Shown in pieces: positions 17,519 through 27,440 of a stretch of DNA of 64,000 nucleotides. The position numbers were made by a program, and so were the translations under genes. Source of the stretch: CBDEGU01 sp965238045 (lineage in GTDB: Bacteria > Acidobacteriota > Terriglobia > Bryobacterales > UBA6623); the NCBI GenBank assembly GCA_965238045.1, contig CBDEGU010000012.1, positions 1,488,001 through 1,552,000 on the forward strand, written 5' to 3'. The notes under the pieces are model-generated. The model saw nothing but the letters and a program-made list of their open reading frames with translations, searched no databases and was not told the origin of the DNA. The number at the start of each line of letters is the position of its first letter. The first letter of the stretch is position 1.

Positions 17519-18313
17519 ATGAGCAGCAGTACGCGTACCTGGCATCACGGACTCGTCGCTCGCTGGTGGGCAGAGTTCAACGAGGGCGGCGAGGACGCCG
17601 AGTACTTTCGCCGTGTCGTGGAACGATCTGGAGAACCGGCTTTGGACGCGGGCTGCGGCACGGGCCGCCTGCTAGTGCCTTTACGCCGCGCGGGATTGGA
17701 CGTTGATGGCAGCGACGCCTCCGCCGACATGCTTACATGGTGTCGCAAAAAGGCCGAGTCGGAAGGTCTTTCGGTAGACGTCTATGAGCAGCCCATGTGC
17801 ACACTCGACCTACCGCGGAGGTATCGAACCGTCATGATCTGCGGTGCGTTTGGGCTGGGCGGCACGCGTGCAGACGATCTTGAAGGTCTACGTCGGATTC
17901 GCGCGCACATGGAACCCGGCGCCACGCTTGTCATGGACTACGATTTGCCCAATTTCGACCGGCATGCTTGGGACGCATGGATCGAAAGGCCGACGTTGCC
18001 GAGTCCCTGGCCAACTCGCGGCGACCGGCGCGTCGCAAGCGATGGGACGGAGTTGGAACTGCGCGTGCGCAGGGTCGCATTCGACCCTTTGGCGCAAACG
18101 GCCACCCTGGAGATTCGCGTCTGCCAATACATTGCTGGAAACAAAGTTGCGCGCGAGACTTATGCCATCGACATGTGCATCTACTTCAAGAACGAAATCG
18201 AACTGATGCTGGCCACAGCGGGATTTCACAGTGTTGCGGTGACCGCGGCCCTCGAAGATCGCGCGCCGCAGCCCTGGAAAGACGAACGCGTCATCTTTAC
18301 GGCACATGCCTGA
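17519..18313 (+). CDS. Class I SAM-dependent methyltransferase
   Basis: A 264-residue methyltransferase. Motif I is LDAGCGTGRLLVPL and the acidic end of strand 2 is VDGSDASADML; the post-I region DVYEQPMCTLDLPRRY and YRTVMICGAFGLG fit the fold. The C-terminal half (TATLEIRVCQYIAGNKVARE) resembles the lid of small-molecule methyltransferases. The substrate is not predictable. The ATG at 17519 has GGAG six bases ahead. It stands alone between asd and a degraded region. Confidence 0.85.
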   Translation: MSSSTRTWHHGLVARWWAEFNEGGEDAEYFRRVVERSGEPALDAGCGTGRLLVPLRRAGLDVDGSDASADMLTWCRKKAESEGLSVDVYEQPMCTLDLPRRYRTVMICGAFGLGGTRADDLEGLRRIRAHMEPGATLVMDYDLPNFDRHAWDAWIERPTLPSPWPTRGDRRVASDGTELELRVRRVAFDPLAQTATLEIRVCQYIAGNKVARETYAIDMCIYFKNEIELMLATAGFHSVAVTAALEDRAPQPWKDERVIFTAHA

Positions 18314-18660
18314 CTTAATCGCTGGCTTCATGTTCGATTCCGCACTGTAGAACGCCTCAGACACTGATCCAGATCCCCGCGGGCTGTATCGAAACGCCGA
18401 CAGCACCAAGGCGGGACTCTTACACACTAGCGCGACCCGCCCAAGCCGGGAGCGGTGGAGAGAGCGTTTTTCGGCTTCCGGTGCACGCCGGGGCGTCAAG
18501 AAACTGGCCGGAGATCCGCGATTTTGAGTTGACGGGGCTCTTAGGGAAGTCCGAATCCGAGCCAGCCCAGGCCAGGGAGGCTCGTCTGGCGGAGGGACCT
18601 TCTCAAAACGGCGCCCGACACAGGACTATTCGGTCGCGGGAGGCGGTTTTCGATCGATTC
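18314..18660. other. Intergenic region, no recognised gene
   Basis: About 350 bases downstream of the methyltransferase. Open frames on both strands (for example 18481-18870 plus) show no motif and overlap the degraded FG-GAP remnant, so I do not call them. Confidence 0.35.
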
Positions 18661-18830
18661 TCAAAAAAGAAAGCCGCTCTTTCCAGCGACGACGAGATCG
18701 AGGTCGCCGTCATGATCGGTGTCGATGACGGCAATCTGCATACCGCCGTCCACTCGTCCGCCGTAGCCGGTCATGTGCCTGACCCACTCCTAGCCGGTCT
18801 CCAAACAGGCCCAGCCCGCGTCTCCATCCC
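18661..18830 (-). pseudogene. Remnant of an FG-GAP/VCBS repeat protein C-terminus
   Basis: On the minus strand a short frame ending at 18661 reads EWVRHMTGYGGRVDGGMQIA, then VIDTDHDGDLDLVVAGKSG and FLF before TGA. D.D.DGDLDLVVAGKSG is the calcium-binding blade motif at the end of the FG-GAP/VCBS proteins that are abundant in Acidobacteria. An in-frame TAG sits a few codons before EWVRH, and I cannot extend the similarity upstream, so this is a decayed fragment rather than a gene. Confidence 0.5.
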
Positions 18831-18958
18831 ATATGCTGCGTTTGGTCCTTATGCAGCGTCTGGGCGATGACGATAGAATAGGCCGTTGGGAAGTTTTCCG
18901 CGAGCGTCGCACCGGCTGGAGCGGAGAGAGAGTCCGCGACTACGAGAGTCATCCCGTT

Positions 18959-19177
18959 ATGCAGCCACAGTTCATTCGCGTCCGACACCGCATCATTAAT
19001 CTTGCGGCGATCGCCTATTTCCGTGTCTATGAGGATTCCGACCGGATCGATATCCGGCTGACCGGGCCGTCGGCCGATGTTTTGCTGACGGTAAGCGTCG
19101 AGGGGGAAGAGGCGGTTCCCGTCCGCGCGTTTCTTAAGGAGTCGGGGCTGATCAAGGACCTGCGGCCAGGCGCGTAG
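18959..19177 (+). CDS. Small conserved-looking hypothetical protein
   Basis: A 72-residue protein starting MQPQFIRVRHRIINLAAIAY and ending near PVRAFLKESGLIKDLRPGA. The pattern FIRVRHRIINL..IAYFRV with VSVEGEEAVPVRAFL is reminiscent of a small single-domain family seen in many GC-rich bacteria, where the first strand pair resembles LytTR-type DNA-binding modules. I cannot assign a function. The frame is open upstream to 18833, but the ATG at 18959 fits the conserved start. It is convergent with the Nramp-like gene. Confidence 0.5.
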   Translation: MQPQFIRVRHRIINLAAIAYFRVYEDSDRIDIRLTGPSADVLLTVSVEGEEAVPVRAFLKESGLIKDLRPGA

Positions 19178-19314
19178 CGACCCCTCCCCAGGATTTTTCG
19201 AGGTTCTCAACCTTGGAACCTCTGGCTCAACTCCTCTGCTGAACGAGAGTAACCCCAGGGGCGATTCAGGGCAAAGCCACCTCGGGGTCATTGATTTGAC
19301 AATACCTTGGGTAG

Positions 19315-20685
19315 TCACACCGTGTTCCACAGATCAACGGCTGCGCGGTAGGTGAGAAAGAGGCTGACGGTGATGACGCCCACCATGATCGTATTCGTCA
19401 GCCACCCGTTTGCATGCGACCCCAGGATCCGGCGGTCCGCCGTTAAACGCAACAGAAGCAAGACTACTAGCGGAAGCAGCACCAGGGAAAGCGCCGAGGA
19501 GAACAACACTAGCGGAAACGGCTCCCAATTGGTAAACAAAACGTATAGCGGGCTGATGCCGAAAAACAAGAGGATGACGCGATAGGCGCGGGTCGAGGTG
19601 ATCTTTCCCATGTCGACGCCGGAGCCACGCGACGGGGAGAGGAAGCGGTAGAAGACGTCGGCCGCCATCAACGAGTAGCCCATATTCGTCCCCAGGCAGG
19701 TTGAGTACACGGCGGTCCAGAGCCCCAAGGCGACGCCGACAGATCCCGCCGGGCCGAGAACGAGAGCGAACAGGGGTACGAGATCCGCCGGTTCCCGCAA
19801 CTGCACGTCGGCGCCGTGCAGTGTGTTGGCGGCGGCGATCTGCATCAGCACCGACATCAAAAACATTCCCGCAACGGCCAAGAGCAGGTCGAGGCGCTGT
19901 TGCCGAAGATACGACAGGTCCCGCCAGCCTTTTTCGTGTATGAAAGAGGCATACTTGAGATTGCTGAGCGAGCCGGCTCCCGCTCCGGCGAGCGCCATGA
20001 GCACGAGCGAGAACTGATAGACTCCCTGGTCCCCGGGGATGGCGGGAATGAAAAGGCCGCTGAGAATCGCCGCGGGATCGGGCCTCGCTAAAAGGGCAGT
20101 CGCGGCAAGCGAAGCCCCCAGCAAGGCCAGTAGCGGTTTACTGAGCCGCTCGACACCCTGATACCCGCCGCGATACATCAACCAGAAGGCAAGGGGCCAA
20201 AACAGCAGCGCCCACAAAGTCGAGCCCCACGCAAACGGCAGCGGGGCCAGGAGTTGAAAAGCAGTCCCAATGAGCAAGATCTGGGCCAGGTTCGAGATGT
20301 GCCTCTTGGCCAGAAGAAAGAGAAAGATGAGCCAGACGGACCAGCGGCCCAGCCGTCCGAAGCCCTCGATCAGACTCTCTCCGGTAGCCAGAACGTAGCG
20401 CGCCGAGGCCTCTAGAACGACGTATCGGGCGCCGATAATCAGGACCAGGGTCCAGAGCAGCGAATATCCGTAGGTCGCCCCGCCGATCGTATTCGAGACG
20501 AGGTCGTAGTGCCCCACGGCCGCCATGGCGAAGACGAGCCCGGGGCCGGTGGTTCGTACGCGCGCCCAAAAACCGGAGGGAGCGGCGTGCGAGGCTGTAG
20601 GCGCGGCTTCAGTCTCCAGAAGAGCCTCCAGCGGGAGGTTCGCCGGCGTCGCCGTGGCGCACGAGCAGCGGAGGGATCTTGCCAA
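19315..20685 (-). CDS. Nramp-like (SLC11-type) transporter, atypical metal site
   Basis: A 456-residue protein with about eleven membrane helices and the overall Nramp order. The first helix reads GPGLVFAMAAVGHYDLVSNT, followed by IGGATYGYSLLWTLV, as in a subfamily seen in Acidobacteria and Planctomycetes. The canonical metal-binding DPGN of helix 1 is replaced by GHYD and the MPH motif of helix 6 is absent (AGAGAGSLSNLKYASF instead), so transport of Mn or Fe should not be assumed. The first codons overlap the 3' end of the upstream minus-strand gene by 77 bases, suggesting coupling or a somewhat later start. Confidence 0.75.
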   Translation of the reverse strand: MARSLRCSCATATPANLPLEALLETEAAPTASHAAPSGFWARVRTTGPGLVFAMAAVGHYDLVSNTIGGATYGYSLLWTLVLIIGARYVVLEASARYVLATGESLIEGFGRLGRWSVWLIFLFLLAKRHISNLAQILLIGTAFQLLAPLPFAWGSTLWALLFWPLAFWLMYRGGYQGVERLSKPLLALLGASLAATALLARPDPAAILSGLFIPAIPGDQGVYQFSLVLMALAGAGAGSLSNLKYASFIHEKGWRDLSYLRQQRLDLLLAVAGMFLMSVLMQIAAANTLHGADVQLREPADLVPLFALVLGPAGSVGVALGLWTAVYSTCLGTNMGYSLMAADVFYRFLSPSRGSGVDMGKITSTRAYRVILLFFGISPLYVLFTNWEPFPLVLFSSALSLVLLPLVVLLLLRLTADRRILGSHANGWLTNTIMVGVITVSLFLTYRAAVDLWNTV

Positions 20686-22216
20686 CCGCGGTGGCGAAAG
20701 GCTCGCGGCGCACCACGCGCACCACGCCGCTCTGGCGCCACTGCTCGGCCATCATGCGGTCACCGCGCGAAGGCGACCCCAGGAAATCGAGCGCCGTACG
20801 GACGGCGGCTTGCTCATCGAGCGGACCTACCCGCTGGCTCACCACCAGATCTACGCGCGAGGCATCGCCGCCCTGCACTTCGACGAATTGAAAATCGGTC
20901 GGAGCCCCGCCGAACGTCTTGGGAAGGATCTCGTCCACGAGGGTGATGATATCGGTGCCCAAGAAGTGCATTCCTCCAACGGTAAGCTTCTCGTGGCTGC
21001 GAATGGTGTGGAGGTGCAGATCGAGACCGCTAGTTTGAAGAGAACAACCGCAGCGGCGGCGGCGCAGGACGCCCTCATCACCGGTTTCCAAATTGAGCAT
21101 GATCTTCGGGGTATGCGTCCGCAAGGTTGTAAGGTAGAGCGGATGCGCGATGCGGCCGTCGGCAAGTGTTCTGGGTCTTTGCAGGAAGGAGATCTTGCCG
21201 GTCAGCAGGTGAACCTCATCCACCGCTTCCCGGTCTCCGCAGGAAATCCCCATTAACCCTGCCTCGGCCATGGCGAAGCTCGCATAGGCCTCGGCCCCGG
21301 TCTCTCTGATGACATCGTAACGGCTCGCGGTGAGCGGTTCGCCCCCTACCCGAAAGACGGCGCCGCCGAGGTCCGCGCCGATCCGCCGCGCCGCCGAGCA
21401 TACGCGCACGGCGCTGCTGGTGGGCGCCGAGAGCAGCGGCAAGACTCCCTCGGCGAGCTTCTCTCGCACCCAATCGAGCACCGGCGCGGGGTCGTCGAGC
21501 GGCACATATTCTGGCCAAGGGATACCGTAGCGGCGGCCGGCCACGGTGGCGTAGGTGGTGAAGACGGCCGACTTCATCAGATCCCCCCGCCAAACGTTCT
21601 TCGTCGGGGTAAACCATCTCATCACGGGGTTCCCAAACTTTGCGTGGTGCAGGCAGTTTTTCAGACCGGCGGATCCGGGGGGAAGCGCGCGCCAGATCGC
21701 TGTCGGCCTCTCGTGGACGCCGGTGGCACGATAGCCGATCCAGCGCAGCGCGGATTCCTCGATCATTGCCTCGAAACTGACTTTGACCTTTTGGCGCTGT
21801 CCGGTGGAGCCACCGGTCGCGCCGGTGAAGTCACTGCCCGGCAGAGGGTTGTCAAAGTCTTCCGGCGTCACGGCAAGCTGCAAGCCGGATCGTTGAATCG
21901 GGCCGCGCCCCTTGACCTCGGCCAAGGACACGCGCACTCCGGCCTCGAAGAGCCTGTCGAGCGCGGACTCGAGCCCGTCGGCGAGCACCATGCGCTCGAG
22001 ATCACCGTATTCGACGCCGGCCCAATGAAGCAGCTTTCGATACGGGCTGCCCGGGAAGGGATAGATGCACTGCCTGGCGAGATGCAGGAAAGAACGTTCC
22101 CGATTCTCGATTCCCTCGCGAACGATCTCGCGGCTCTGTTCCGGCGTCAGCGGCGTGTGCAGAAATCGCCGCAAGCCCGTGGCGAAGCGCCAGAACATGC
22201 GCAGCTCTTCAAGCAT
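20609..22216 (-). CDS. Adenylate-forming enzyme, CapK/phenylacetate-CoA ligase-like
   Basis: A 535-residue protein of the ANL superfamily. The ATP-grasping loop is FTGATGGSTGQ (the SSGTTG-type motif), preceded by SGLQLAVTPEDFDNPLPGSD; later motifs include GEPLTASRYDVIRETGAEAY and TGDEGVLRRRRCGCS, corresponding to the acidic Asp that binds ribose. The relatives activate carboxylates as adenylates; the family members closest in layout (CapK/PaaK-like) act on acyl or phenylacetyl groups. Substrate unknown. I chose the ATG at 22216; the longer frame to 22336 is Arg/Gly-rich and unconvincing. Confidence 0.7.
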   Translation of the reverse strand: MLEELRMFWRFATGLRRFLHTPLTPEQSREIVREGIENRERSFLHLARQCIYPFPGSPYRKLLHWAGVEYGDLERMVLADGLESALDRLFEAGVRVSLAEVKGRGPIQRSGLQLAVTPEDFDNPLPGSDFTGATGGSTGQRQKVKVSFEAMIEESALRWIGYRATGVHERPTAIWRALPPGSAGLKNCLHHAKFGNPVMRWFTPTKNVWRGDLMKSAVFTTYATVAGRRYGIPWPEYVPLDDPAPVLDWVREKLAEGVLPLLSAPTSSAVRVCSAARRIGADLGGAVFRVGGEPLTASRYDVIRETGAEAYASFAMAEAGLMGISCGDREAVDEVHLLTGKISFLQRPRTLADGRIAHPLYLTTLRTHTPKIMLNLETGDEGVLRRRRCGCSLQTSGLDLHLHTIRSHEKLTVGGMHFLGTDIITLVDEILPKTFGGAPTDFQFVEVQGGDASRVDLVVSQRVGPLDEQAAVRTALDFLGSPSRGDRMMAEQWRQSGVVRVVRREPFATAVGKIPPLLVRHGDAGEPPAGGSSGD

Positions 22217-22373
22217 GGTTCGGCGCCGATGCGATCGTCTCCGCCCGCGGCCGGTTCCACCGCGCCCCCGCGGGTCTCGGGTGGAGGCGGAGCGATTGCC
22301 GCCGGGAGCGGATGCGGCGAGGGGAATGTTCGGCAATAGGGAGAACTTGAAACATGCGGAGAACGACGGTCTG

Positions 22374-25300
22374 TTAGAAGCGCAATTTTATTCCGAACTG
22401 GATTTCGCGGCTTTCTCTTGCGCTGGTGATCCGTCCGAAATCCTCGGGTATCGAATCTTCGCTGAAGACTTCCATGCGGCGGGCCCCGGGCAGATCAAAG
22501 TTCGTGTTGTTGAACAGGTTGAAGAACTCCGCGCGAAACTCCATGGTGGCAGCTTCGCCGGCCCAGCGGGCGCTCGCGCTCTTGGTGAGAGAGAAATCGA
22601 CATTGCTCAGCGCGGGTCCTGTAATTGTATTCCGGCCCAGATTTCCGAGAAATCCCGGCTGCGGCCGCAGGAAGGCGGCGGGGTCGACCCATCGGCGAAA
22701 GTCACCCGTGTGCGGATCGCCCGCGCCGGGAGCGACATCAGGCCGCTGGCCCGAGCGCCCGTCGGTGGAGCGGGTGCCGGTGCGGGCCGCGTCATAGCCG
22801 AGGCGCACCGTGGCCGGAAGGCCGGAGGCATGGGTGATGATCGAGGCGAGCCGCCAGCCGCCCAGCAGCGCCCGGCCCGGCCCCGAGCGGGGCGAGGGCA
22901 GTTCCCAAGAGCTGCTCAGAGCCAGATTGTGGCGCACGTCGTGGCCGGAGAGGCCGCGATTGTAGCGAACGTCGCCGTTGAAGGGAAGCATGTTCGAATT
23001 CTCTGATTCCGAGGTTGCGAAGAACGACGAACTGTCGTCAATGCTCTTCGAATAGGTATAGGAGGCGAGCAGCTGGAAACCGTGGCTGAATCGCTTGCGC
23101 AGATGGGTTTGCAGCCCGTGATAGAAAGACTGCGCCACGAATTTGCGGTCACGAATCCGGCTGAAGTTGGGGTTCAGCGTTGGGCCCTGTTCTGGAAAGA
23201 AATAGCGGCCGTCGGGCAAGATCGCCGATGTCTTCAGGTTGGAGTCTTCCACGATTGCCGACAACGCGATGCCGTGCGATCCGACGTAGGCGACCCGCAC
23301 TGAGGTGTCCTGGGTCAGCGATTGCTCGACGGTGAGGTTCCATTGCTGCACATAGGGTTGCTTGGGACTGCGCTCAAGACGATCGAGCCTTAGTTCAGGA
23401 TTGGAGTCTCCGACGAAGGTGCCAAACCCGTTTTTCGGAAAATCACCCTGCTCAAGATTCCGCGTGCTGCCGCGCGAAAAGAAGGGCGGGTTGCGTACAG
23501 CGGCCAGCAGCAGGTGGGGCGAAAGGATGAGGTCCGGGAAGATCCCGTAGCCGCTTCGCACCACCGTCTTGCCGTCACCACGGGGGTCCCAGGCCAGGCC
23601 GATGCGCGGATGAAAGTTGCGCATCGACGGATTGTCGAAGAGCGGATCTCCGACACGAATGGCGGGGCTGGTGATTTCATCGAGATTGGCGACTTTGCCG
23701 TTGACTTCCGCCGGCACACTGGCGAACTCGTGGCGCATTCCCAGATTGAGGGTGAAACGCGGAGTGAGCTTCCAGTTGTCCTCGACATACCAGGCGGCGA
23801 TCCACTGCCGGTGTCCCCGCACGGTGTCCGAGCCAGGCAACTGAGCGCGAAAGCGGTCGGGTTGATTGGTCAAGAACTGCGCGATGCTTCGGAAACGATA
23901 GTCACCGCTGACCCTGCTTTGACTGTCGGTATTGAACTGCGTTCTCTCGACGGTCGCTCCCACCCTGAGGGAATGGTTGCCATGGAGCAAGTGCAGATCG
24001 TCGGAAAACTGATACGAGTTGAACGCGTGGATATCGGCGTCGAGGGCGCCGCTTCCGCCGGGAAAATCCGTCAGGCCGCTGACATCGAGAATGCCGACCA
24101 CGCTGCCGCCGGGGAGAAAGGCCAGGGCGGCATCGTCGGTCGCTGGATTGTTGGTTTCGGTCCCCCCCGAGACGGTATAGGTGCGCAAGAACCCGATGCG
24201 GGCCGTATTGACCAGGCTGGCGGAGGCATAATGCGTTTCCTCGATCACCGCCGACTGGTTGCGGGTGCTGTTGCGCAGCTTGCCGAGGGCGAAAGCCGTC
24301 TCTTGGGCGCGGGCGCCGTCATCGAAGGTGTAGCGGAGAAAGAGCTTGTCCCGGTCGCTGACGGAGTGATCGATGCGCGTGGTGAGAAAATCCTCGTCTC
24401 CCACGGTGTCGTTCGCGAAGACGAACAGACCGGTATCGCCAAAGACCTCACGATTGGGCCGGGGGTAGAGATCCACGTACGGCGCCACGAGGGGATCGAC
24501 GGCGACCGTGCCGGAGGTCAGCACGCCGCGGCGAGCGTCGTCGCTGAGAGTGGTGTCGATGGTGGTCCGGCCGCGTGCTTCGCGCAGGCCCTCATAGTTG
24601 ACGAAATAGAAGGTGCGATTGCGGGTGATGGGGCCGCCGAGAGAGGCGCCGTATTGATGACGGCGGAACTCGGGCAGTTCGGAGGGGTCGAAAAAGTTCC
24701 TGGCGTCGAAGTTGTCGTTGCGATGAAAATAGAAGGCGCTGCCGTGGAGGGCGTTGCCGCCCGAGCGAGTCACGGCATTGACGATTCCGCCACTGGCGCG
24801 GCCGTACCGGGCGCTGGCGGCGCTCGAGAGCACGGTAAACTCCCGCACGGCGTCAACGCCGAGATTGACGCCGTTGATGCTTCCGGGGGTGGAATTGTTG
24901 TAGGTGGACAGGCTGACCCCGTCGAGCCGAAACCCGTTTTGTATGGGGCGCGAACCGGAGATGCTCAGCTGCAGGCCATAGCCGTTGTTGACGTTACGGA
25001 CCTGCGCGCGCGCGACGGGAACCCCGATTCGAGCGTCGCCAGTTGCATGAAATCGCGGCCATCGAGCGGAAGCCGCTCGATGGTTTCTTGTTCGATCAAG
25101 GTCGAAACCGAACCCGGCGCCAGCGCGATTCCGTGGGTGCTGGCCACGACCGTAACGGACTCGCTAACCTCGCCCACCTCGAGCGTAAGATCGACCACGC
25201 TCTCGCGATCGAGACGGATGGTGACCTGATTGGCCCGCACGGTCCTGAATCCCGCGTGGCTGACGTCGACTTCGTACTCGCCCGGGTCGAGCAGTTCGAT

Positions 25301-25564
25301 GCGATAGGCGCCCGATGAGTTCGTGAACCCGGTCCGCTGGGCCTCGGTGTCTACCTTGCGGGCACGCACCTGGGCGCCCGCAACCGTCCCTCCGCTGCTG
25401 TCTCGAATGACGCCCGAGAGCACGCCCCCGCGGTTTTGCGCCGTTATAGCCAGCGCCGATATGAGCAGCCAACCTATGAGGCTGGCCGATCGAATGGCGG
25501 CTCCCGCGCAACGATCTCGTCGGCGGCAAGGTCGATCAGTTGGCAGAATCGCGCGTCGAGGCAT
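22374..25564 (-). pseudogene. TonB-dependent receptor, Oar-like, broken by a frameshift
   Basis: Read with one frame correction this is a receptor of roughly 1060 residues. The first part (25564 to about 25025) has a signal peptide (SLIGWLLISALAITAQ), a carboxypeptidase-regulatory domain (GGVLSGVIRDSSGGTVAGAQ) and the plug start (ESVTVVASTHGIALAPGSVS). The second frame continues with LQLSISGSRPIQNGFRLDGV, the conserved plug segment GVNLGVDAVREFTVLSS, the barrel, and ends in a terminal Phe (IQFGIKLRF). Adding one C to the run CCCC at 25022-25025 joins the two. Such receptors import large polysaccharide-derived or protein ligands. Either the gene is decayed or the homopolymer is a sequencing slip. 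Confidence 0.8.
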
Positions 25565-25922
25565 AGAGGAGGTAAGCGTCTACTGTATCAGTCTTCGGGC
25601 CGCTGGTGTCGGCGCTACGCAGCCGATGCACAATCTATTCCAAGTCGGACGTCATCGTCTCAAAGCGGTCCATCATCGACTCCTCGGAGAGAGCTTTTGT
25701 TGACTCGAAGCAAGTGACGTGTGTTTGCTAGGCGGGAGAAACCTCGGCCGATCTTCAGGGAAAAACTGCCTTCGCATTGTTAACTGGACCACGCCGTGTC
25801 GGGCCACCGGCGGCAACGCCTGGCCGTTGCGGGCCGAGGCCCGTTACGCGGTCTGGGATAATTAGAGCAGTGGCGGACGTTCGAACCCCCTGGTCCGTCG
25901 CCAAACGGCGACCGCTTTGTCG
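25565..25922. other. Divergent promoter region
   Basis: About 360 bases between the TonB receptor (minus) and glgX (plus), presumably holding both promoters. GATAAT at 25856-25861 could be a -10 element for glgX but no -35 hexamer stands at a proper distance. I see no RNA element. Confidence 0.3.
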
Positions 25923-27326
25923 ATGTCGGCCGCCCCCCGCCTAACCTTGCCGAATCAGCCGCCAACGGATCGTCGTCTTCTGCCCGGTAAACCCTATCCG
26001 CTTGGGGCGAGCTGGGACGGCGAGGGAACGAACTTCGCTCTATTTTCCCGGCACGCCCGCCAGGTCGAGCTTTGCCTGTTTGATTTGGCCAGTGACCCGG
26101 TCGAGCGCGAACGCATTTCGCTGCCGGGCGTTACCGACTTTGTGTGGCATGGGTACCTGCCCGGCGCCGGGCCAGGACAGCTCTATGGCTACCGGGTTGC
26201 GGGTCCCCGCGAGCCCGAGCATGGTCACCGCTTCAACCCGCGCAAGTTGTTGCTCGATCCTCATGCCAAGGCCATCGCGCGCGACTTCCAGTGGCACGAG
26301 GAGCTCTTTGACCACCTTCCCGGCGATGACGCTCTCTCCGGCCATGGCGGCGACAGCGGGCACTGCGCCCCGCTGGGTGTCGTCATCGATTCGGCTTTTG
26401 CGTGGGGGGACGACCGGCCCCCCGAGGTCCCCTGGCCGGACAGCATCATCTACGAGCTGCACGTCAAGGGATTCACGAAACAGTTGCCGGGTTTGCCCGA
26501 AGCACTGCGCGGCGCCTATCTCGGGGTCAGTTCCGAGCCGGCGGTTCGTCATCTGCGGGCCTTGGGGGTGACGGCGGTCCAGTTGATGCCGATTCATTAC
26601 CACATTGATGAGCACCGCTTAGCGGACCTCGGTCTGACGAACTACTGGGGTTACAACACGCTGGGGTACTTCGCGCCAGATCCCCGGTTCGCCTCCGCGC
26701 CGGGCCCGCGGTTCGCCTCCTCGCCGGAAGCCGCCGGCCGGCAAGCCGGTGCGGCAGTGCAAGAGAAGGCGCCGGAGTATGATTTGCCCGTGCGCGAGTT
26801 CAAGACGATGGTTCGTGAGCTGCACCGCGCCGGAATCGAAGTCCTGCTCGACGTGGTTTACAACCATACGGCCGAAGCCGGCCCCGACGGACCGGCCTTG
26901 TCGTTGCGCGGCATCGACAATGCGTCGTACTATCGCCTCGACGAGCACGACCGGCGTCTTTGCGTGGATTACACTGGCTGCGGCAATACGCTGAACACGC
27001 ACGATCCGAGAGTGCTGCGGCTGGTCATGGATAGTCTTCGCTACTGGGCCGGGGAGATGCATGTCGATGGGTTCCGGTTTGATCTGGCTACCACGCTCGG
27101 ACGCACCGCCGAGGCCTTCGACCCGCGGGCGGGTTTCTTCGCCGCCATCGGGCAGGACCCGATTCTTTCGCGGGTCAAGCTGATCGCCGAGCCCTGGGAT
27201 CTCGGCCCGCAAGGCTATCAGGTTGGCGGATTTCCCGCCGGCTGGTCGGAGTGGAACGGGAAATATCGCACCGGAAACCGGGACATCCTCGATTCTGCTA
27301 GTGGTCGTCGTCTGTGGACCGACTAA
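25923..27326 (+). pseudogene. glgX: Glycogen debranching enzyme GlgX, 3'-truncated
   Basis: A 467-residue N-terminal part of a GlgX/isoamylase-type GH13 enzyme that is normally about 700 residues. The carbohydrate-binding module (PLGASWDGEGTNFALFSRHA) and the catalytic barrel are present up to conserved regions I (VVYNHTAE), II (DGFRFDLATTLGR, with the nucleophile) and III (LIAEPWD, acid/base). After WNGKYR the family sequence stops and 14 unrelated codons lead to a stop. Region IV, with the third catalytic Asp, is missing, so the product should be inactive. The missing 3' part is not elsewhere in the window. An IS630 element sits 115 bases beyond the frame. Confidence 0.85.
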
Positions 27327-27440
27327 CCACTATGATAGAAGGACTTACGCGGCCTTGGTCGATCTCATACGAGTGTGCGCCCGGTTCTCCCCCAGTTTCC
27401 CCCAAAACCGCCCCGCCTTTTCAATCAGTTGGCAGACCTA

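Noticed and set aside
19200..19222. GAGGTTC/GAACCTC hairpin between convergent genes
   Set aside because: There is a nine-base loop and no T-tract, so terminator function is not supported.
20509..22339. Long plus-strand frames opposite the adenylate-forming enzyme gene
   Set aside because: They mirror the minus-strand codons (high GC third positions) and contain no domain.
23105..23130. GCAGCCCGTGATAGAA, identical over 16 bases to the left end of repeat copy 2
   Set aside because: It lies inside the TonB receptor barrel and encodes FYHGLQ, a conserved segment of that family; there is no matching right arm.
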